A DNA stretch of 64,000 bases, taken from positions 1 through 64,000 of the forward strand of contig NZ_JAGIZB010000017.1 of NCBI RefSeq assembly GCF_017813395.1. The letters are read 5' to 3'. Under the pieces are notes generated by a model that was not told the origin of the DNA, did not search any database, and was given only the letters and a program-made list of their open reading frames with translations. Numbering within the stretch: position 1 is the stretch's first letter; every line of letters starts with the position of its first letter. Origin of the DNA: Pararoseomonas baculiformis (GTDB taxonomy: Bacteria; Pseudomonadota; Alphaproteobacteria; Acetobacterales; Acetobacteraceae). Below, piece by piece: positions 1 to 11,743 of this stretch. The translations under genes were made by a program, and so were the position numbers.

Positions 1-37
1 GGATCACCGCGGCGAAGCGGGTCGGCAGGCAGAGCAT
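1..37 (-). CDS. 5' end of a possible transposase gene (partial)
   Basis: An ATG on the minus strand opens a frame reading MLCLPTRFAAVI that runs off the left edge of the window. This resembles the start of some DDE-type insertion-sequence transposases, but twelve residues cannot identify a family. The support is mostly contextual: the next gene to the right is a NYN-domain gene that ends abruptly about 85 bases away, as expected if a mobile element landed in it. It could equally be an unrelated gene. Confidence 0.25.
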   Translation of the reverse strand, partial: MLCLPTRFAAVI

Positions 38-101
38 GGCGGCGTCTCTTGGCGGGGACGCATCCACCCTAGCCGGTCAGCCCGCTCCGCCGCCTCTCCT
101 C

Positions 102-125
102 AGCTCAAATGGCCAAAGTCGAGCT
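102..125. repeat. Possible insertion-sequence terminus
   Basis: Short inverted arms AGCTC (102-106) and GAGCT (121-125) flank the point where homology to the NYN protein stops. The stop codon of the broken NYN frame (TAG on the minus strand, 124-126) lies on the right arm. The site is compatible with the end of an inserted element, but no matching far end or target duplication is visible because the element lies outside the window. Confidence 0.25.
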
Positions 126-309
126 AAGTAGACAGCACTTCGGACCAACTCTTGAGTCGGGTTCCCGAAAAGTCCCCGTAGATCCGACGCACACTGGCCT
201 CTCCAATAGCAGCTATTTCTTCAAACAAACCTGCTGCTATGCGATGCGAGGAATTTTCTGCGTCGATGAGGACGGCCAGTTTCAGCGAGCGTTCGTATTC
301 GTTTGGCAT
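124..309 (-). pseudogene. Truncated NYN (PIN-like) domain gene
   Basis: The 61-residue frame holds only the first part of a NYN domain: LAVLIDAEN with the first metal-binding aspartate, then the family signature around EASVRRIYGDF and LKSW. Intact members of this family (LabA/DUF88-like, often with a C-terminal LOTUS/OST-HTH domain) are putative RNases of roughly 250 residues and carry several more catalytic aspartates downstream. Here homology ends after SEVLS and a stop follows one residue later, so the remaining active-site residues are missing. I infer disruption by an insertion whose end lies near 102-125. A functional short protein is unlikely. Confidence 0.7.
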
Positions 310-654
310 CCTAGCAGTATGAACAGCGCGGTTGCCTTGTCATCTCCGAAAGCAGGGGGAGCAGCGGTGCATATCTGCATCTGGTAGGCTCTTGTTCCTT
401 AGCGGATCGTCAGCTTTCGGCCAGGTCTGCCATCAGGCGCGGAGCCAGACAGCTCGCGTTTGCGGCCGCTCGCGAGGCTGGAACGGACATCCAGTCCTAC
501 GCCTTCTACCAGCCCGCTGCGCCCCGACCTGCGGTAGCTCTCCCCACTAGTGGAGCGATACTTCCGGCTGAACGATGTGAATTCGGTGGACGCTGCTGCC
601 TCATAGCCGACCCTCGCTGGCCGGGGCATCGCCGCCCCGGCCGCGAGCCCCGCC
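310..654. other. Gene-free region, no recognisable content
   Basis: This stretch lies between the start of the broken NYN frame and the 3' end of the M20 hydrolase. It has open frames on both strands, but none has a recognisable motif or a clear ribosome-binding site. It may contain the upstream region of the NYN gene and decayed coding sequence. Confidence 0.5.
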
Positions 655-1860
655 TCAGGCCCCCAGGATGCGCCGCGCGCCCTCGGCCAGCACGCGCATG
701 CCCAGCGCCAGGTCCTCGTCGCTGGTGTCCTCGGTCCAGTGATGGCTGATGCCGTTGATCGAGGGCACGAAGAGCATCGCCGCCGGCATCACCCGCGCGA
801 GGTACTGGGCGTCATGCCCGGCGCCAGAGGGCATGCGCTGCCACCGGCCCGGCGCCAGCGCCTCGGCGGCATCCGCCAGCGCGTCCTGCAGCCCGGGGTC
901 GCTCACTGCCGGGGTGGAGAGGGACATGGCCTCCAGCGCCACCTTGCAGCGCTCCCGCCGGTTGCTCTCGGCCACGCAGCGCCGCAGCACCACTTCCAGC
1001 CGCCGCAGCACGTCAATGTCCACGTCCCGGTACTGGAACAGGATCTCGGCCCTGCCGGGAATGATGGAGGGCGCGCCGGGGCTCAGCTCGATCCGGCCGG
1101 CGGTCCACACCGTGCGCTCGGCGCAGTGCCGCGGGAATTCCTCGTCGATCATCGCCAGCAGCCGCACCGCCGCCATGCCCGCATCGCGCCGCTCGGCCAT
1201 GGTGGTGGTGCCGGCGTGGTTCTGCTGGCCCTCGATGGTGATCTTCCACTGCCAGATGGCGACGATGCCCGTCACCACGCCGATGCCGAGCCCCTGGCCC
1301 TCCAGCTGGCGTCCCTGCTCGATATGCATCTCCAGGAAGGCCTTGTAGCGGTCGCGCTCCACCTGCAGGCGCGGCTTGGCTTCCAGCCCGGCCTCGCGCA
1401 GCGCCTCGCGCAGCGGCTTGCCGTGGTACTTGTTGGCCAGCCCGTCGATCTCGGATTCCTCGAGGATGCCGGTGAAGGAACGGCTGCCGATGAAGCTGCC
1501 GTAATGCCCTTCCTCGTCGGAGAACACCGCCACGTCCACCGGCAGGCCTGACGCCGCGAGGTGCAGGGCGGCCACGCAGCCCAGCGCGCCGTCCAGCCAC
1601 CCCGCCTCGTTCTGGCTTTCCAGATGGCTGCCCGCCAGCAGATGCGGCCCCGGCTTCGGATTGCGCCCGAGGATGTTGCCGATGCCGTCGATCTCGGCTT
1701 CCAGCCCTTCCTCGCGCAGGCGGTCCATGAACCAGCGCCGCGCCTCCATGTCCTGCGGGGAGAAGGTCGGGCGGTGCACGCCGGTCTTGAACGCGCCGAA
1801 CCTCCGCAGCTCGTGCAGATCCGCCAGGAACCGGTCCGTGTTCACCTGCATGCGCGCCAT
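655..1860 (-). CDS. M20 family amidohydrolase (hydantoinase/carbamoylase type)
   Basis: A 401-residue zinc-dependent hydrolase of the N-carbamoyl-L-amino-acid hydrolase / allantoate amidohydrolase / beta-ureidopropionase group, which cleaves carbamoyl or related amide bonds in nucleobase and hydantoin breakdown. Metal-site motifs are in order: GSHLES (His79), LDGALG (Asp90), SDEEGHYGS (Glu116/117), MHIEQG (His179) and HHWTEDTS near the C-terminus. GQQNHAGTTTM (211-221) belongs to the lid/dimer domain and carries the family's substrate-binding His. The usual GSHLDT is GSHLES here, a conservative change. The exact substrate cannot be told from sequence and no other degradative genes adjoin. The length is normal for the family. 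Confidence 0.88.
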   Translation of the reverse strand: MARMQVNTDRFLADLHELRRFGAFKTGVHRPTFSPQDMEARRWFMDRLREEGLEAEIDGIGNILGRNPKPGPHLLAGSHLESQNEAGWLDGALGCVAALHLAASGLPVDVAVFSDEEGHYGSFIGSRSFTGILEESEIDGLANKYHGKPLREALREAGLEAKPRLQVERDRYKAFLEMHIEQGRQLEGQGLGIGVVTGIVAIWQWKITIEGQQNHAGTTTMAERRDAGMAAVRLLAMIDEEFPRHCAERTVWTAGRIELSPGAPSIIPGRAEILFQYRDVDIDVLRRLEVVLRRCVAESNRRERCKVALEAMSLSTPAVSDPGLQDALADAAEALAPGRWQRMPSGAGHDAQYLARVMPAAMLFVPSINGISHHWTEDTSDEDLALGMRVLAEGARRILGA

Positions 1861-1938
1861 CCCATCCTCAGCAATGCGCGCCCAGGTGTAATGCGCTTCG
1901 CCCGGGCGCGGAATCGCCGGGGCGCAGATTTCCGCCCC

Positions 1939-3078
1939 TCAGCCCAGCCAGTCGGACGCCGTCGGCGCCACGCCATCCACCAGCACCTCCACCACCTCAA
2001 AGCCCGAGGCGGCGATGCCGAGGCGATCGTCCCGGTACACCGCGTCCTCGCCATGGCCCTGGGCCACCCATCGCGCCAGGGAAGTGATGGCCGCGCGGTT
2101 CGCCGCCTCCCCCCAGGAGCCGGAATCGATCTCCAGCCGCAGCGTGTCACGCCCCGCCCCGCCCAGCAGGATGTCGGGCGCCACCAGCCTTTCCGCGAAG
2201 GCATGGATCACCAGGTCGTCCCCATCCCCGCCCAGCACCCGGTCCAGCCCCGCGCCGCCGGCCAGGATGTCGTCGCCCGCCCCGCCCATCAGCAGGTCCT
2301 GCCCGGCACCGCCGAAGATCAGGTCGGCGCCCTCGCCCCCATCCGCGGTGTCGTCGCCATCGCCCAGGAGGATCATGTCGTCCCCTGCGCCGCCCAGCAC
2401 GGAGTCATCGCCCCCGCCGGATGAGATCAGGTCAGCGCCATCGCCGCCCAGGATGGTATCCCGCCCGCCGCCGCTGCCGATCAGGTCCAGCCCCGCCCCG
2501 CCTTCGATCCGGTTGTCGCCCGGCCCGGCCTGGATGAGGTCGTTGCCATCCCCGCCGAGGATCGTGTCGTTCCCTGCGCCGGCGGTGATGTCGTCCCGCC
2601 CACCACCGCCGGAGAGGAGGTCATCGCCCCCACCGCCCAGGATCGTGTCGTCCGCGTCTCCGCCCGTCAGCACCTCCCCTGCCGCCCCGCCCCGCAGGAA
2701 CAGGGGCCGTGGCGGGGTGGGCGGCGCGGGCTGGGGTGCCGGTTCCGGGACTGGCGCCGGAGGGGCGGGAAGCGGTGGTTCCTCCCGCGGAGCCGGCTCC
2801 ACTGGCGGGGGCGGAGCGGGATCCGGGCGGGGCTGGGCCGGGCTCTCTTCCGCCTGTGTCACCACCGCCGGGGCGAGGGCCACGGGGGGCGGAAGTTCCG
2901 GCATCTCCTCCCGACCGGGCAGGGGTGGAGGCCAGCCAGCCAGGCCCGGCCATGGCGGCAGGAGCCCGCCGGACCAGTCGAAGGCCATGGCTTCCGCATG
3001 CAGCGCGTCGAGAGCGCCATCGCTGTCACCGGTTCGGAGGGAAGGACGGTTCCGCACGAATCGTTCACCAATCGTCAA
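1939..3078 (-). CDS. RTX (hemolysin-type calcium-binding repeat) protein
   Basis: A 379-residue protein starting with TTG (3078). Residues 1-40 are ordinary, about 45-135 are proline-rich, and about 140-305 contain some sixteen glycine/aspartate nonapeptides of the GGxGxDxLx type (for example [10 protein letters not shown]). These fold as calcium-binding parallel beta rolls. The C-terminal 70 residues hold the hydrophobic/aspartate pattern (TLRLEID) found at the end of many type I secretion substrates. No signal peptide is visible, which fits type I export, but no ABC exporter or membrane-fusion gene is nearby, so the transporter must be elsewhere. No enzymatic domain was seen. It is divergent from queA across a 69-base gap. 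Confidence 0.85.
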   Translation of the reverse strand: MTIGERFVRNRPSLRTGDSDGALDALHAEAMAFDWSGGLLPPWPGLAGWPPPLPGREEMPELPPPVALAPAVVTQAEESPAQPRPDPAPPPPVEPAPREEPPLPAPPAPVPEPAPQPAPPTPPRPLFLRGGAAGEVLTGGDADDTILGGGGDDLLSGGGGRDDITAGAGNDTILGGDGNDLIQAGPGDNRIEGGAGLDLIGSGGGRDTILGGDGADLISSGGGDDSVLGGAGDDMILLGDGDDTADGGEGADLIFGGAGQDLLMGGAGDDILAGGAGLDRVLGGDGDDLVIHAFAERLVAPDILLGGAGRDTLRLEIDSGSWGEAANRAAITSLARWVAQGHGEDAVYRDDRLGIAASGFEVVEVLVDGVAPTASDWLG

Positions 3079-3140
3079 CGATCTCTTTTCTGAGACGATC
3101 CCCGCGCCTCTTCAACCTTCATCTTCATTAACCATTTTGA

Positions 3141-5907
<2,767 letters not shown>

Positions 5908-5911
<4 letters not shown>

Positions 5912-6963
5912 CGGAAGAGGCGCGCGCCGCTATCCGCGACGAAGCCCTGCGCCTGGGCTTCGATGCGGTGGGTTTCGCGCGCGCCGATCTCGGCCCGGAG
6001 GTGCGCGAGCGCCTCGCGGACTTCCTGGCCCAGGGCTATCACGGCGAGATGGGCTGGATGGAAACCCGCGCGGAACAGCGCGCCCATCCCCAGGCCCTCT
6101 GGCCCGAAGCCCTGTCCGTCATCTCCCTCGGCCTCTCCTACGCGCCGGAGGACGATCCGCTCTCCTATCTGGACATGCCGGATCGCGGCACGATCAGCGT
6201 CTATGCCCGCCATCGCGACTACCACGATCTCGTCAAATCCCGCCTGAAGGCGCTGGCACGCTGGATGGTCGCGCGTTTCGAAAGCCCGGGCGTGAAGGTG
6301 TTCGTGGATACGGCCCCCGTCTCGGAAAAGCCTCTCGCGCAGCAGGCCGGGCTGGGTTGGCAGGGCAAGCACACCAACCTCGTCTCGCGCACGCATGGCT
6401 CCTGGCTCTTCCTCGGGGAGGTTTACACAACCCTCGCGCTTGAGCCTGACGCGCCCCATGCCGACCGCTGCGGCTCCTGCACCCGCTGCCAGGTCGCCTG
6501 CCCCACCGACGCATTCCCGGCGCCCTACCGGCTCGACCCGCGCCGTTGCGTCTCCTACCTGACCATCGAGCATCGCGGCCCCATCCCGGAGGAGCTGCGC
6601 CCGCGCCTGGGCAACCGCATCTATGGCTGCGACGATTGCCTCGCCGTCTGTCCGTGGAACCGCTTCGCGACACCGACGAGCATTCCTGGCCTGATCGCGC
6701 GGGAAGACCTCGTGGCGCCGCGCCTCGCCGAGCTGGCGATGCTGGACGATGCCGCCTTCCGCGCCCGCTTCTCCGGTTCTCCCATCAAGCGCATCGGGCG
6801 CAATCGCTTCGTGCGGAACGTGCTCAACGCCATCGGCAATTCAGGCGACGCCTCGCTCCTGCCCATCGCGTTGCAACTCCGCGATGACGAGGACGCGGTG
6901 GTGGCCGACAGCGCCCGCTGGGCCGCTGCGCGGCTGGGCGCCTCTACACCACAATCCGCCTGA
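5908..6963 (+). CDS. queG: Epoxyqueuosine reductase QueG
   Basis: A 351-residue cobalamin- and iron-sulfur-dependent enzyme that performs the last step of queuosine synthesis, reduction of epoxyqueuosine in tRNA. Two ferredoxin-like cysteine clusters are visible: [16 protein letters not shown] (about residues 190-205) and [13 protein letters not shown] (about 236-248). The N-terminal cobalamin-binding region (YMERRA-type, here [14 protein letters not shown]) and the catalytic-region phrase [11 protein letters not shown] are present. The C-terminal HEAT-like part ([21 protein letters not shown]) matches the family. It is the last gene of the operon. The following gene is convergent, 20 bases away, with no clear terminator between them. 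Confidence 0.96.
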
Positions 6964-6982
6964 GCGGGACCGCAGGGCGGCC

Positions 6983-8218
6983 CTAGGCGTCCTCCTCCTC
7001 GGCTTCGTCGCCTGTGTTCGCTTCGGCGATTTCCAGGGCCAGGGCGGCCGCGCCGCCCTCCTTGCTCCCGGCGCTGCGGAGAAGGCGCTCCGCACGCTTG
7101 CGGAGATCCGCGCCGGCACCCAGCTCCTCCGCCTCAGCAAGTAGTCGCCGCGCGGCCTCCGTATCGCCCAGCACCGCCTTTGCCTCCGCCATCCCTGCCA
7201 GAGCTGCGGCGCGATCCCGCGCATGCAGCAGCGCCGCCTCGTATTCGGCCAGTGCCCTGGCGGGCTGCCCCGCTAGCATCAGCAGCCGCGCGCGATGCAG
7301 GCGGTACTTGGCGTTGCGCGGCTTCGCCATGCAGGCTGCCTCGGCCGCCGCGAGCCCTTCCTCCCGCGCCCCGCCCCGGAAGAGCGGCACGCTCGCCAGG
7401 AAGGCCACGCTCGGATCCGCGGGCGCCAGGGCCCGGGCGCGCCGCGCTGCAGCCAAGCCAAGCGCCGGCCGCCGGTCTGCCGCGTTGCGGGCCAGCCGCG
7501 CCCACCACAGCGGGATCCGGCGCCGCCGGGCGCGGAAGCGCATCCGCACCCCCACATCCGGTCGGCCACGGACGATGCCCAGGACCCAGAACTTCAACTC
7601 GCTGCCCTGCTGCAGCAGCAGCCCCGTCGGATGGCCCGACAAGGGCATGACGAGAGGCTGCGGATTGGCGGAATGCGCCAGGAGCGCCTCCGCATGCAGC
7701 CGGTCTCCCCTGAGCAACGGGTCATAGGCCAGATGCAGTTCCGCCTCGGGGCGAATCAGGTTCGCCATGTTATCGCGGCAGAACCCGGCGCCCTTGCGGA
7801 TGCGCGCCGCCCAGGTCTGATAGCGGCGGTCCCATGGCGCCTTTCGCTCATCCACCGAGAATTGCGGCGAGATGGCGATGATCGCATCGGCGCCGAGCGC
7901 CGAGCTGGCCGCTGCGGCCGCATAGCCGCCCATGCTGGATCCATAGGTGACGACCCGCCGGAACCGGGCCGCCACCGGCCGGATCGCCTCCAGCGCAGCA
8001 TCGCATTCTTCCGTCTGGAACCAGTGGCTCCATGCCGCCGTGAACACCACGGCGGAAATGCCCTGTGCGGCCAGGAAGCGGGCACCGAAGCCCTCCCCGT
8101 CCAGCGAAAGCCTTGGGCTGGACGGCGGAAAGGTAACGACCAGGGTTCCATCATCCCCCGGGCGCGTGAGATCGACGACGCGAATATCGTCACCGTCGAA
8201 CAGGCGCTCGCCCGTCAT
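6983..8218 (-). CDS. Alpha/beta-hydrolase-like protein with C-terminal TPR repeats
   Basis: Two parts are visible in about 411 residues. The N-terminal 210 residues form an alpha/beta-hydrolase-like domain with the nucleophile-elbow motif VTYGSSMGGYAA (Ser near residue 95) and a late conserved histidine in PLSGHPTG. From about residue 250 to the end, helical repeats rich in alanine, arginine and leucine (PLFRGGAREEGLAAAEAAC, AGQPARALAEYEAALLHAR) look like tetratricopeptide repeats, ending in an acidic tail. Related proteins sit near polysaccharide genes, but the substrate is unknown. ATG 8218 is preferred because GGAG lies upstream; starts at 8248 and 8272 would add 10-18 residues. Confidence 0.65.
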   Translation of the reverse strand: MTGERLFDGDDIRVVDLTRPGDDGTLVVTFPPSSPRLSLDGEGFGARFLAAQGISAVVFTAAWSHWFQTEECDAALEAIRPVAARFRRVVTYGSSMGGYAAAAASSALGADAIIAISPQFSVDERKAPWDRRYQTWAARIRKGAGFCRDNMANLIRPEAELHLAYDPLLRGDRLHAEALLAHSANPQPLVMPLSGHPTGLLLQQGSELKFWVLGIVRGRPDVGVRMRFRARRRRIPLWWARLARNAADRRPALGLAAARRARALAPADPSVAFLASVPLFRGGAREEGLAAAEAACMAKPRNAKYRLHRARLLMLAGQPARALAEYEAALLHARDRAAALAGMAEAKAVLGDTEAARRLLAEAEELGAGADLRKRAERLLRSAGSKEGGAAALALEIAEANTGDEAEEEDA

Positions 8219-8353
8219 CCTGGACCCACTCTCCCCCGCGCTTCGCATTGATCTGGATTCGAGAGGCTGCATCGGTCAGGCGAGCCACCCAACCGTCACA
8301 ATATATCACGGATCAACAAAGGGAACCGCCCATGCGGAGGGCGGTGGCGAGGC

Positions 8354-9103
8354 TCAGGCGATTTCCACCGCGTACCGATGGGAGCGCGTGTCCAGCCGCG
8401 AAACGCGCAGCTCCACCGGGCGCCCTGCCGCGTCGAAGGTCACGCGCTCGATCAACAGCAGCGGCGTTCCCACGGCGCAGCCCAGCACCGCCGAATCCGC
8501 CTCGGACGCTGCCGTGGCCGACAGATTCTCCTCGGCCTGCACGACGATGATCCCATGCGCGTTGCGGTAATGCACATAGATCTCCGTCGCCAGCTGCGCC
8601 GGGGCGAGCGGAAGCGAAAGGCCGGGGAAGAGCGCGGCCGGGACGATGATCTGCTCGGCGATGCGCGGCTCTCCCTCGAACACCCGGCTCCGCTCGATCC
8701 GGTGCACGGTTTCGCCCGGCTGCAGCCGCAGCTTCGCGCCCTCCTCCTCCGTCGCGGGTCCGGTGGCCACGCCGGTGATGAGCGTCTCCGGCTCCACCGG
8801 CATTCCTGCCAGGTTCCGCACCCGGAAGAACTGCCCCAGCGCCTGTTCGCTCGTCTGCTGGGTGACGTAGGTGCCGCGCCCCTGCCGGCGCTCGATCAGG
8901 TGGCGCTGCTCCAGCCGTGCCAGTGCGCGCCGCAGCGTGCCGGCGGAAACGCCCAGCTCGGCCGCAAGCTCCGGCTCGGCCGGCAGCGCCTGGCCCGACT
9001 TCCAGTCGCCCGAGACGATCCGGGCATTCAGGATGGCCTCGACCTGCACATAGAGGGGCCGGGCATCGGGGCGACGCATCTCGTTCACGGGACGCTTCTG
9101 CAT
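8354..9103 (-). CDS. GntR-family regulator (HutC/UTRA type)
   Basis: A 249-residue one-component regulator. Residues about 15-80 form the winged helix of GntR proteins (PLYVQVEAILNARI, SGQALPAEPELAAELGVSAG, TLRRALARLEQRHLIERRQG, RGTYV). Residues about 95-240 form a UTRA ligand-binding domain of the HutC subfamily (FFRVRNLAG, PGETVHRIERSRVFEGEPRIAEQ, LLLIERVTFDAAGRPVELR). Such domains bind small metabolites such as amino-acid derivatives or sugar phosphates; the ligand here is unknown. A perfect 14-base palindrome lies about 127 bases upstream and is a candidate operator, so autoregulation is likely. No obvious metabolic target adjoins. Confidence 0.9.
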   Translation of the reverse strand: MQKRPVNEMRRPDARPLYVQVEAILNARIVSGDWKSGQALPAEPELAAELGVSAGTLRRALARLEQRHLIERRQGRGTYVTQQTSEQALGQFFRVRNLAGMPVEPETLITGVATGPATEEEGAKLRLQPGETVHRIERSRVFEGEPRIAEQIIVPAALFPGLSLPLAPAQLATEIYVHYRNAHGIIVVQAEENLSATAASEADSAVLGCAVGTPLLLIERVTFDAAGRPVELRVSRLDTRSHRYAVEIA

Positions 9104-9782
9104 TGGTGGAAGGCGCCGATCCTACCATCCCGCAACGCAACAGGGCGAGGCCCATCCAACACCGCAGGGCCCAGGCCGGACTAGATCACGCCTCCGCGAG
9201 CGATAGGGCTCGTTCAAATTGCGTCTTGTGTCTTATATAAGACCATGCGAGAAAAACCGTGCCGCCGTCAAAGACGGGCCGGGTTTGGGGAAGGAAACGA
9301 GGAGACGGCGCTGAGCCGCGGGGTTCCAGAGGCGCAATGTACGCCACGGACCCGGGGCTCGGCGTCGTTAACCTTTTCCGGTCACACCTCCCCCGTCTTC
9401 CCCCTGAAATCAGCAACTTCGCCGCAGGCCGCATGAAGGCCGCGGCGAATCGTTGCTGCGCGCCGTTTCCAACCTTTCCTTTCGCCCTCGCTGCCAAGGA
9501 GGCGCGGCTGCCCCCCGCGCTGCCTGCGAGGGCGCTTGGCCAAAAGGGCCACGACTCCGTTTTTACTGTATTCGTAAGTACTCATCAGCCCCGACGGACG
9601 CCAACATAAGTCCAAACTTCATGGTGGATACTTACAGGCCACCACACGGCGAAACATCCCTCCCCGATTGTGGCGAGAGCGGGGCGGAAACCTTCGTTTC
9701 GTTCTGGCGTTTTTACCCGCGCGACCAATCCCGCGGCGTTTTGGGTTGCGCTGAGCTGCGCCTTGCTGGTAGCGCTTCCTGC
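9104..9782. other. Long intergenic region with a palindromic site
   Basis: The region lies between divergent genes: the GntR regulator on the minus strand and the transglycosylase-like lipoprotein on the plus strand. It holds the palindrome at 9230-9243 and otherwise shows only weak frames on both strands without motifs. It probably carries promoters for both flanking genes. I see no RNA gene. Confidence 0.5.
9230..9243. promoter_or_regulatory. Candidate GntR operator (perfect palindrome)
   Basis: GTCTTATATAAGAC is a perfect 14-base inverted repeat with an AT-rich centre, striking in this GC-rich DNA. GntR-family regulators bind inverted repeats of this size, and one is encoded 127 bases away on the minus strand. 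Binding has not been shown; an AT-rich promoter core is the alternative. Confidence 0.55.
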
Positions 9783-10631
9783 ATGACGTCCGCGCCCCGA
9801 CTGTCGGCCCCCCCGGGCCGACTGCCCAACGCGGCGTTCCCGTGCGCGAAGCCGCGGAGCGCCCCTCCGACCCGAGCCGGGAGCCCGACCCGACGACGCC
9901 AGAACAGCGTCGCCCGGGCCGCGCTCGCCTCGACCATCGTGATCAGCCTCGGCTCCCTTGCCGCCGGTTGTGCTACGGCGGACGAGCCCCATCTCGCCTC
10001 CCAGCCCACACCCCCGCCGGCCGACCTGCCGCGGCACATCCAGACCGTCTCGCTCGTCTCGCCCAGCACCACCATCCGCGCGCGCCCGGCCGTCCTGCGC
10101 CGGACGGATCTCGACAGCCCCCGCGCTGCCTGCCTCGACGCCGTGCGCCAGGCCGAGCTCGCCCACAACATCCCTGAAGGGCTGATGGTCGCCATCTCCC
10201 TCGCGGAATCGGGCCTGCACGCCCATGCGATGAATATCGGCGGCCGCGCCTACTATCCCGACACGATCGACGAGGCCCGCCGGATCTACCGCGGCGCCCC
10301 GTCTGGCGCCTACGTCATGGCCGGCTGCGTGCAGGTGAACGCCCGGGTCCATGCCCGCAGCTCCGACTGGCCGCTGGATCCCTGGCGGTCGGCCGATTGG
10401 GGCGCCAGCTATCTGCGCCAGCACTTCGACACCTATGGCAACTGGGTGGATGCCATCCGGCGCTGGAACGGTGCGGGCAACAACAAGCTCGCCTGCCGCG
10501 TCCAGGCAAAGCTGCAGGTGACCAACCCGGACAGCGACGTGCTGGACGGCGTGAGCTGCGGCGGGACCTCCATCGCGCGGGAGCGCCGCAACGGCGCCGC
10601 CCTGCTCGAGATTGCCGAGGCCGCGGAGTGA
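9783..10631 (+). CDS. Lytic transglycosylase-like lipoprotein
   Basis: A 282-residue protein. After a long N-terminal extension, a hydrophobic stretch ends in the lipobox LAAGC, so a lipid-anchored periplasmic protein is likely. The C-terminal half resembles an SLT/lysozyme-like fold: NIPEGLMVAISLAESGLHAH carries the expected catalytic glutamate in ALAESG-like context. It is followed by AYVMAGCVQVNARVH and then the WRSADWGASYLRQHFDTYG and AIRRWNGAGN segments. This suggests cleavage of peptidoglycan glycan strands. ATG 9783 was chosen because coding character fades upstream, although the open frame extends back to 9453. The 40 residues before the lipobox are unusually long, so the true start may be internal. 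Confidence 0.7.
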   Translation: MTSAPRLSAPPGRLPNAAFPCAKPRSAPPTRAGSPTRRRQNSVARAALASTIVISLGSLAAGCATADEPHLASQPTPPPADLPRHIQTVSLVSPSTTIRARPAVLRRTDLDSPRAACLDAVRQAELAHNIPEGLMVAISLAESGLHAHAMNIGGRAYYPDTIDEARRIYRGAPSGAYVMAGCVQVNARVHARSSDWPLDPWRSADWGASYLRQHFDTYGNWVDAIRRWNGAGNNKLACRVQAKLQVTNPDSDVLDGVSCGGTSIARERRNGAALLEIAEAAE

Positions 10632-10678
10632 TCCGCGCCGCTTGAAGCGGGGGCAGGAGGCCCAATCTAACCTCGCCC

Positions 10679-11743
10679 ATGCCCCCGCATCCCGAAACCT
10701 GGATGAAGGTCACGCCCCTCGGCCTCTATTGCGAGCCGGGGGGTTTCCATGTGGACCCCACCCGCGCGGTGGATCGCGCCGTCATCAGCCACGGCCATGC
10801 GGACCACGCCCGCCCCGGTCACGCCGCCGTTCTCGCCACGCCCGAAACGCTGGCCATCATGCGCGCCCGTTTCGGCGAGGATCGCGCCGGCGACACACAG
10901 CAGCCGCTGCGCTACGGCGAATCCGTCACCATCAACGGCGTCCGCCTCACCCTCCATCCCGCGGGCCATGTCCTCGGCTCCGCCCAGGTGGCGCTGGAAT
11001 GGCAGGGCAGCCGCATCGTGGTCTCGGGCGACTACAAGCGCCGCCGCGACCCGACCTGCGCGGGCTTCGTGCCGGTCGAATGCGATGTCTTCGTTACCGA
11101 GGCGACCTTCGCCCTCCCCGTCTTCCGGCACCCGCCGGATTCGCATGAGATCCGCCGCCTGCTCGACAGCGTCGCGCTCTTTCCCGAACGCGCCCATGTC
11201 GTCGGCGCCTATGCGCTGGGGAAGACGCAGCGCATCATCGCCCTGCTGCGCGAAGCTGGCTGGGATCGCCCCATCCATCTCCACGGCGCCGTGGAAAAGC
11301 TCTGCACGTTGTATGAATCGCTCGGCGTCCCGCTCGGCGCGCTTCTTCCGGTGCCGAAGGGCCTGAAGCGCGGGCACCCGCCCATTCTCGCCGGGGAAAT
11401 CGTGATCGCCCCGCCATCCGCCGAGGCCACACCCTGGGCCCGCCGCCTGGCCGATCCGGTCACCTGTGCCGCCTCGGGCTGGATGACCGTGCGCCAGCGC
11501 GCCAAGCTGCGCGCCGTGGAGCTTCCCCTCATCATCTCCGACCACGCCGACTGGGACGAGCTGCTGCAGACGATCGACGATGTCCGCGCACCGGAGGTCT
11601 GGGTCACCCATGGCCGCGACGACGCCCTGGTCCATGCGCTGTCCCTGAAAGGAATCCGTGGGCGGGCCCTGCACCTCGTCGGGCGGGAGGACGAGGAGGA
11701 CGAGGGCGCGCCCGAAGCCCTCGGCGAAGAGACCACCCCGTGA
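10679..11743 (+). CDS. Ligase-associated DNA exonuclease (metallo-beta-lactamase fold)
   Basis: A 354-residue nuclease of the group encoded beside ATP-dependent DNA ligases. The metallo-beta-lactamase signature HGHADH is at residues 38-43, with further metal ligands in PAGHVLGSAQ and SGDYKRRRDP, and beta-CASP-like features follow (AYALGKTQRI, SDHADWDELL, VWVTHGRDDALV). It is presumed to process DNA ends before sealing. Its stop overlaps the GTG of the ligase as GTGA, so the two products are translationally coupled. The usual companion helicase and PdeM-type phosphoesterase genes are absent here. Confidence 0.9.
   Translation: MPPHPETWMKVTPLGLYCEPGGFHVDPTRAVDRAVISHGHADHARPGHAAVLATPETLAIMRARFGEDRAGDTQQPLRYGESVTINGVRLTLHPAGHVLGSAQVALEWQGSRIVVSGDYKRRRDPTCAGFVPVECDVFVTEATFALPVFRHPPDSHEIRRLLDSVALFPERAHVVGAYALGKTQRIIALLREAGWDRPIHLHGAVEKLCTLYESLGVPLGALLPVPKGLKRGHPPILAGEIVIAPPSAEATPWARRLADPVTCAASGWMTVRQRAKLRAVELPLIISDHADWDELLQTIDDVRAPEVWVTHGRDDALVHALSLKGIRGRALHLVGREDEEDEGAPEALGEETTP

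Noticed and set aside
399-629. Minus-strand frame of 76 codons near the left edge
   Set aside because: Ser/Arg-rich, without motif or ribosome site; probably non-coding.
9453-9782. N-terminal extension of the transglycosylase-like lipoprotein
   Set aside because: The frame is open, but composition is not protein-like and there is no ribosome site. The lipobox would be too far from the start.
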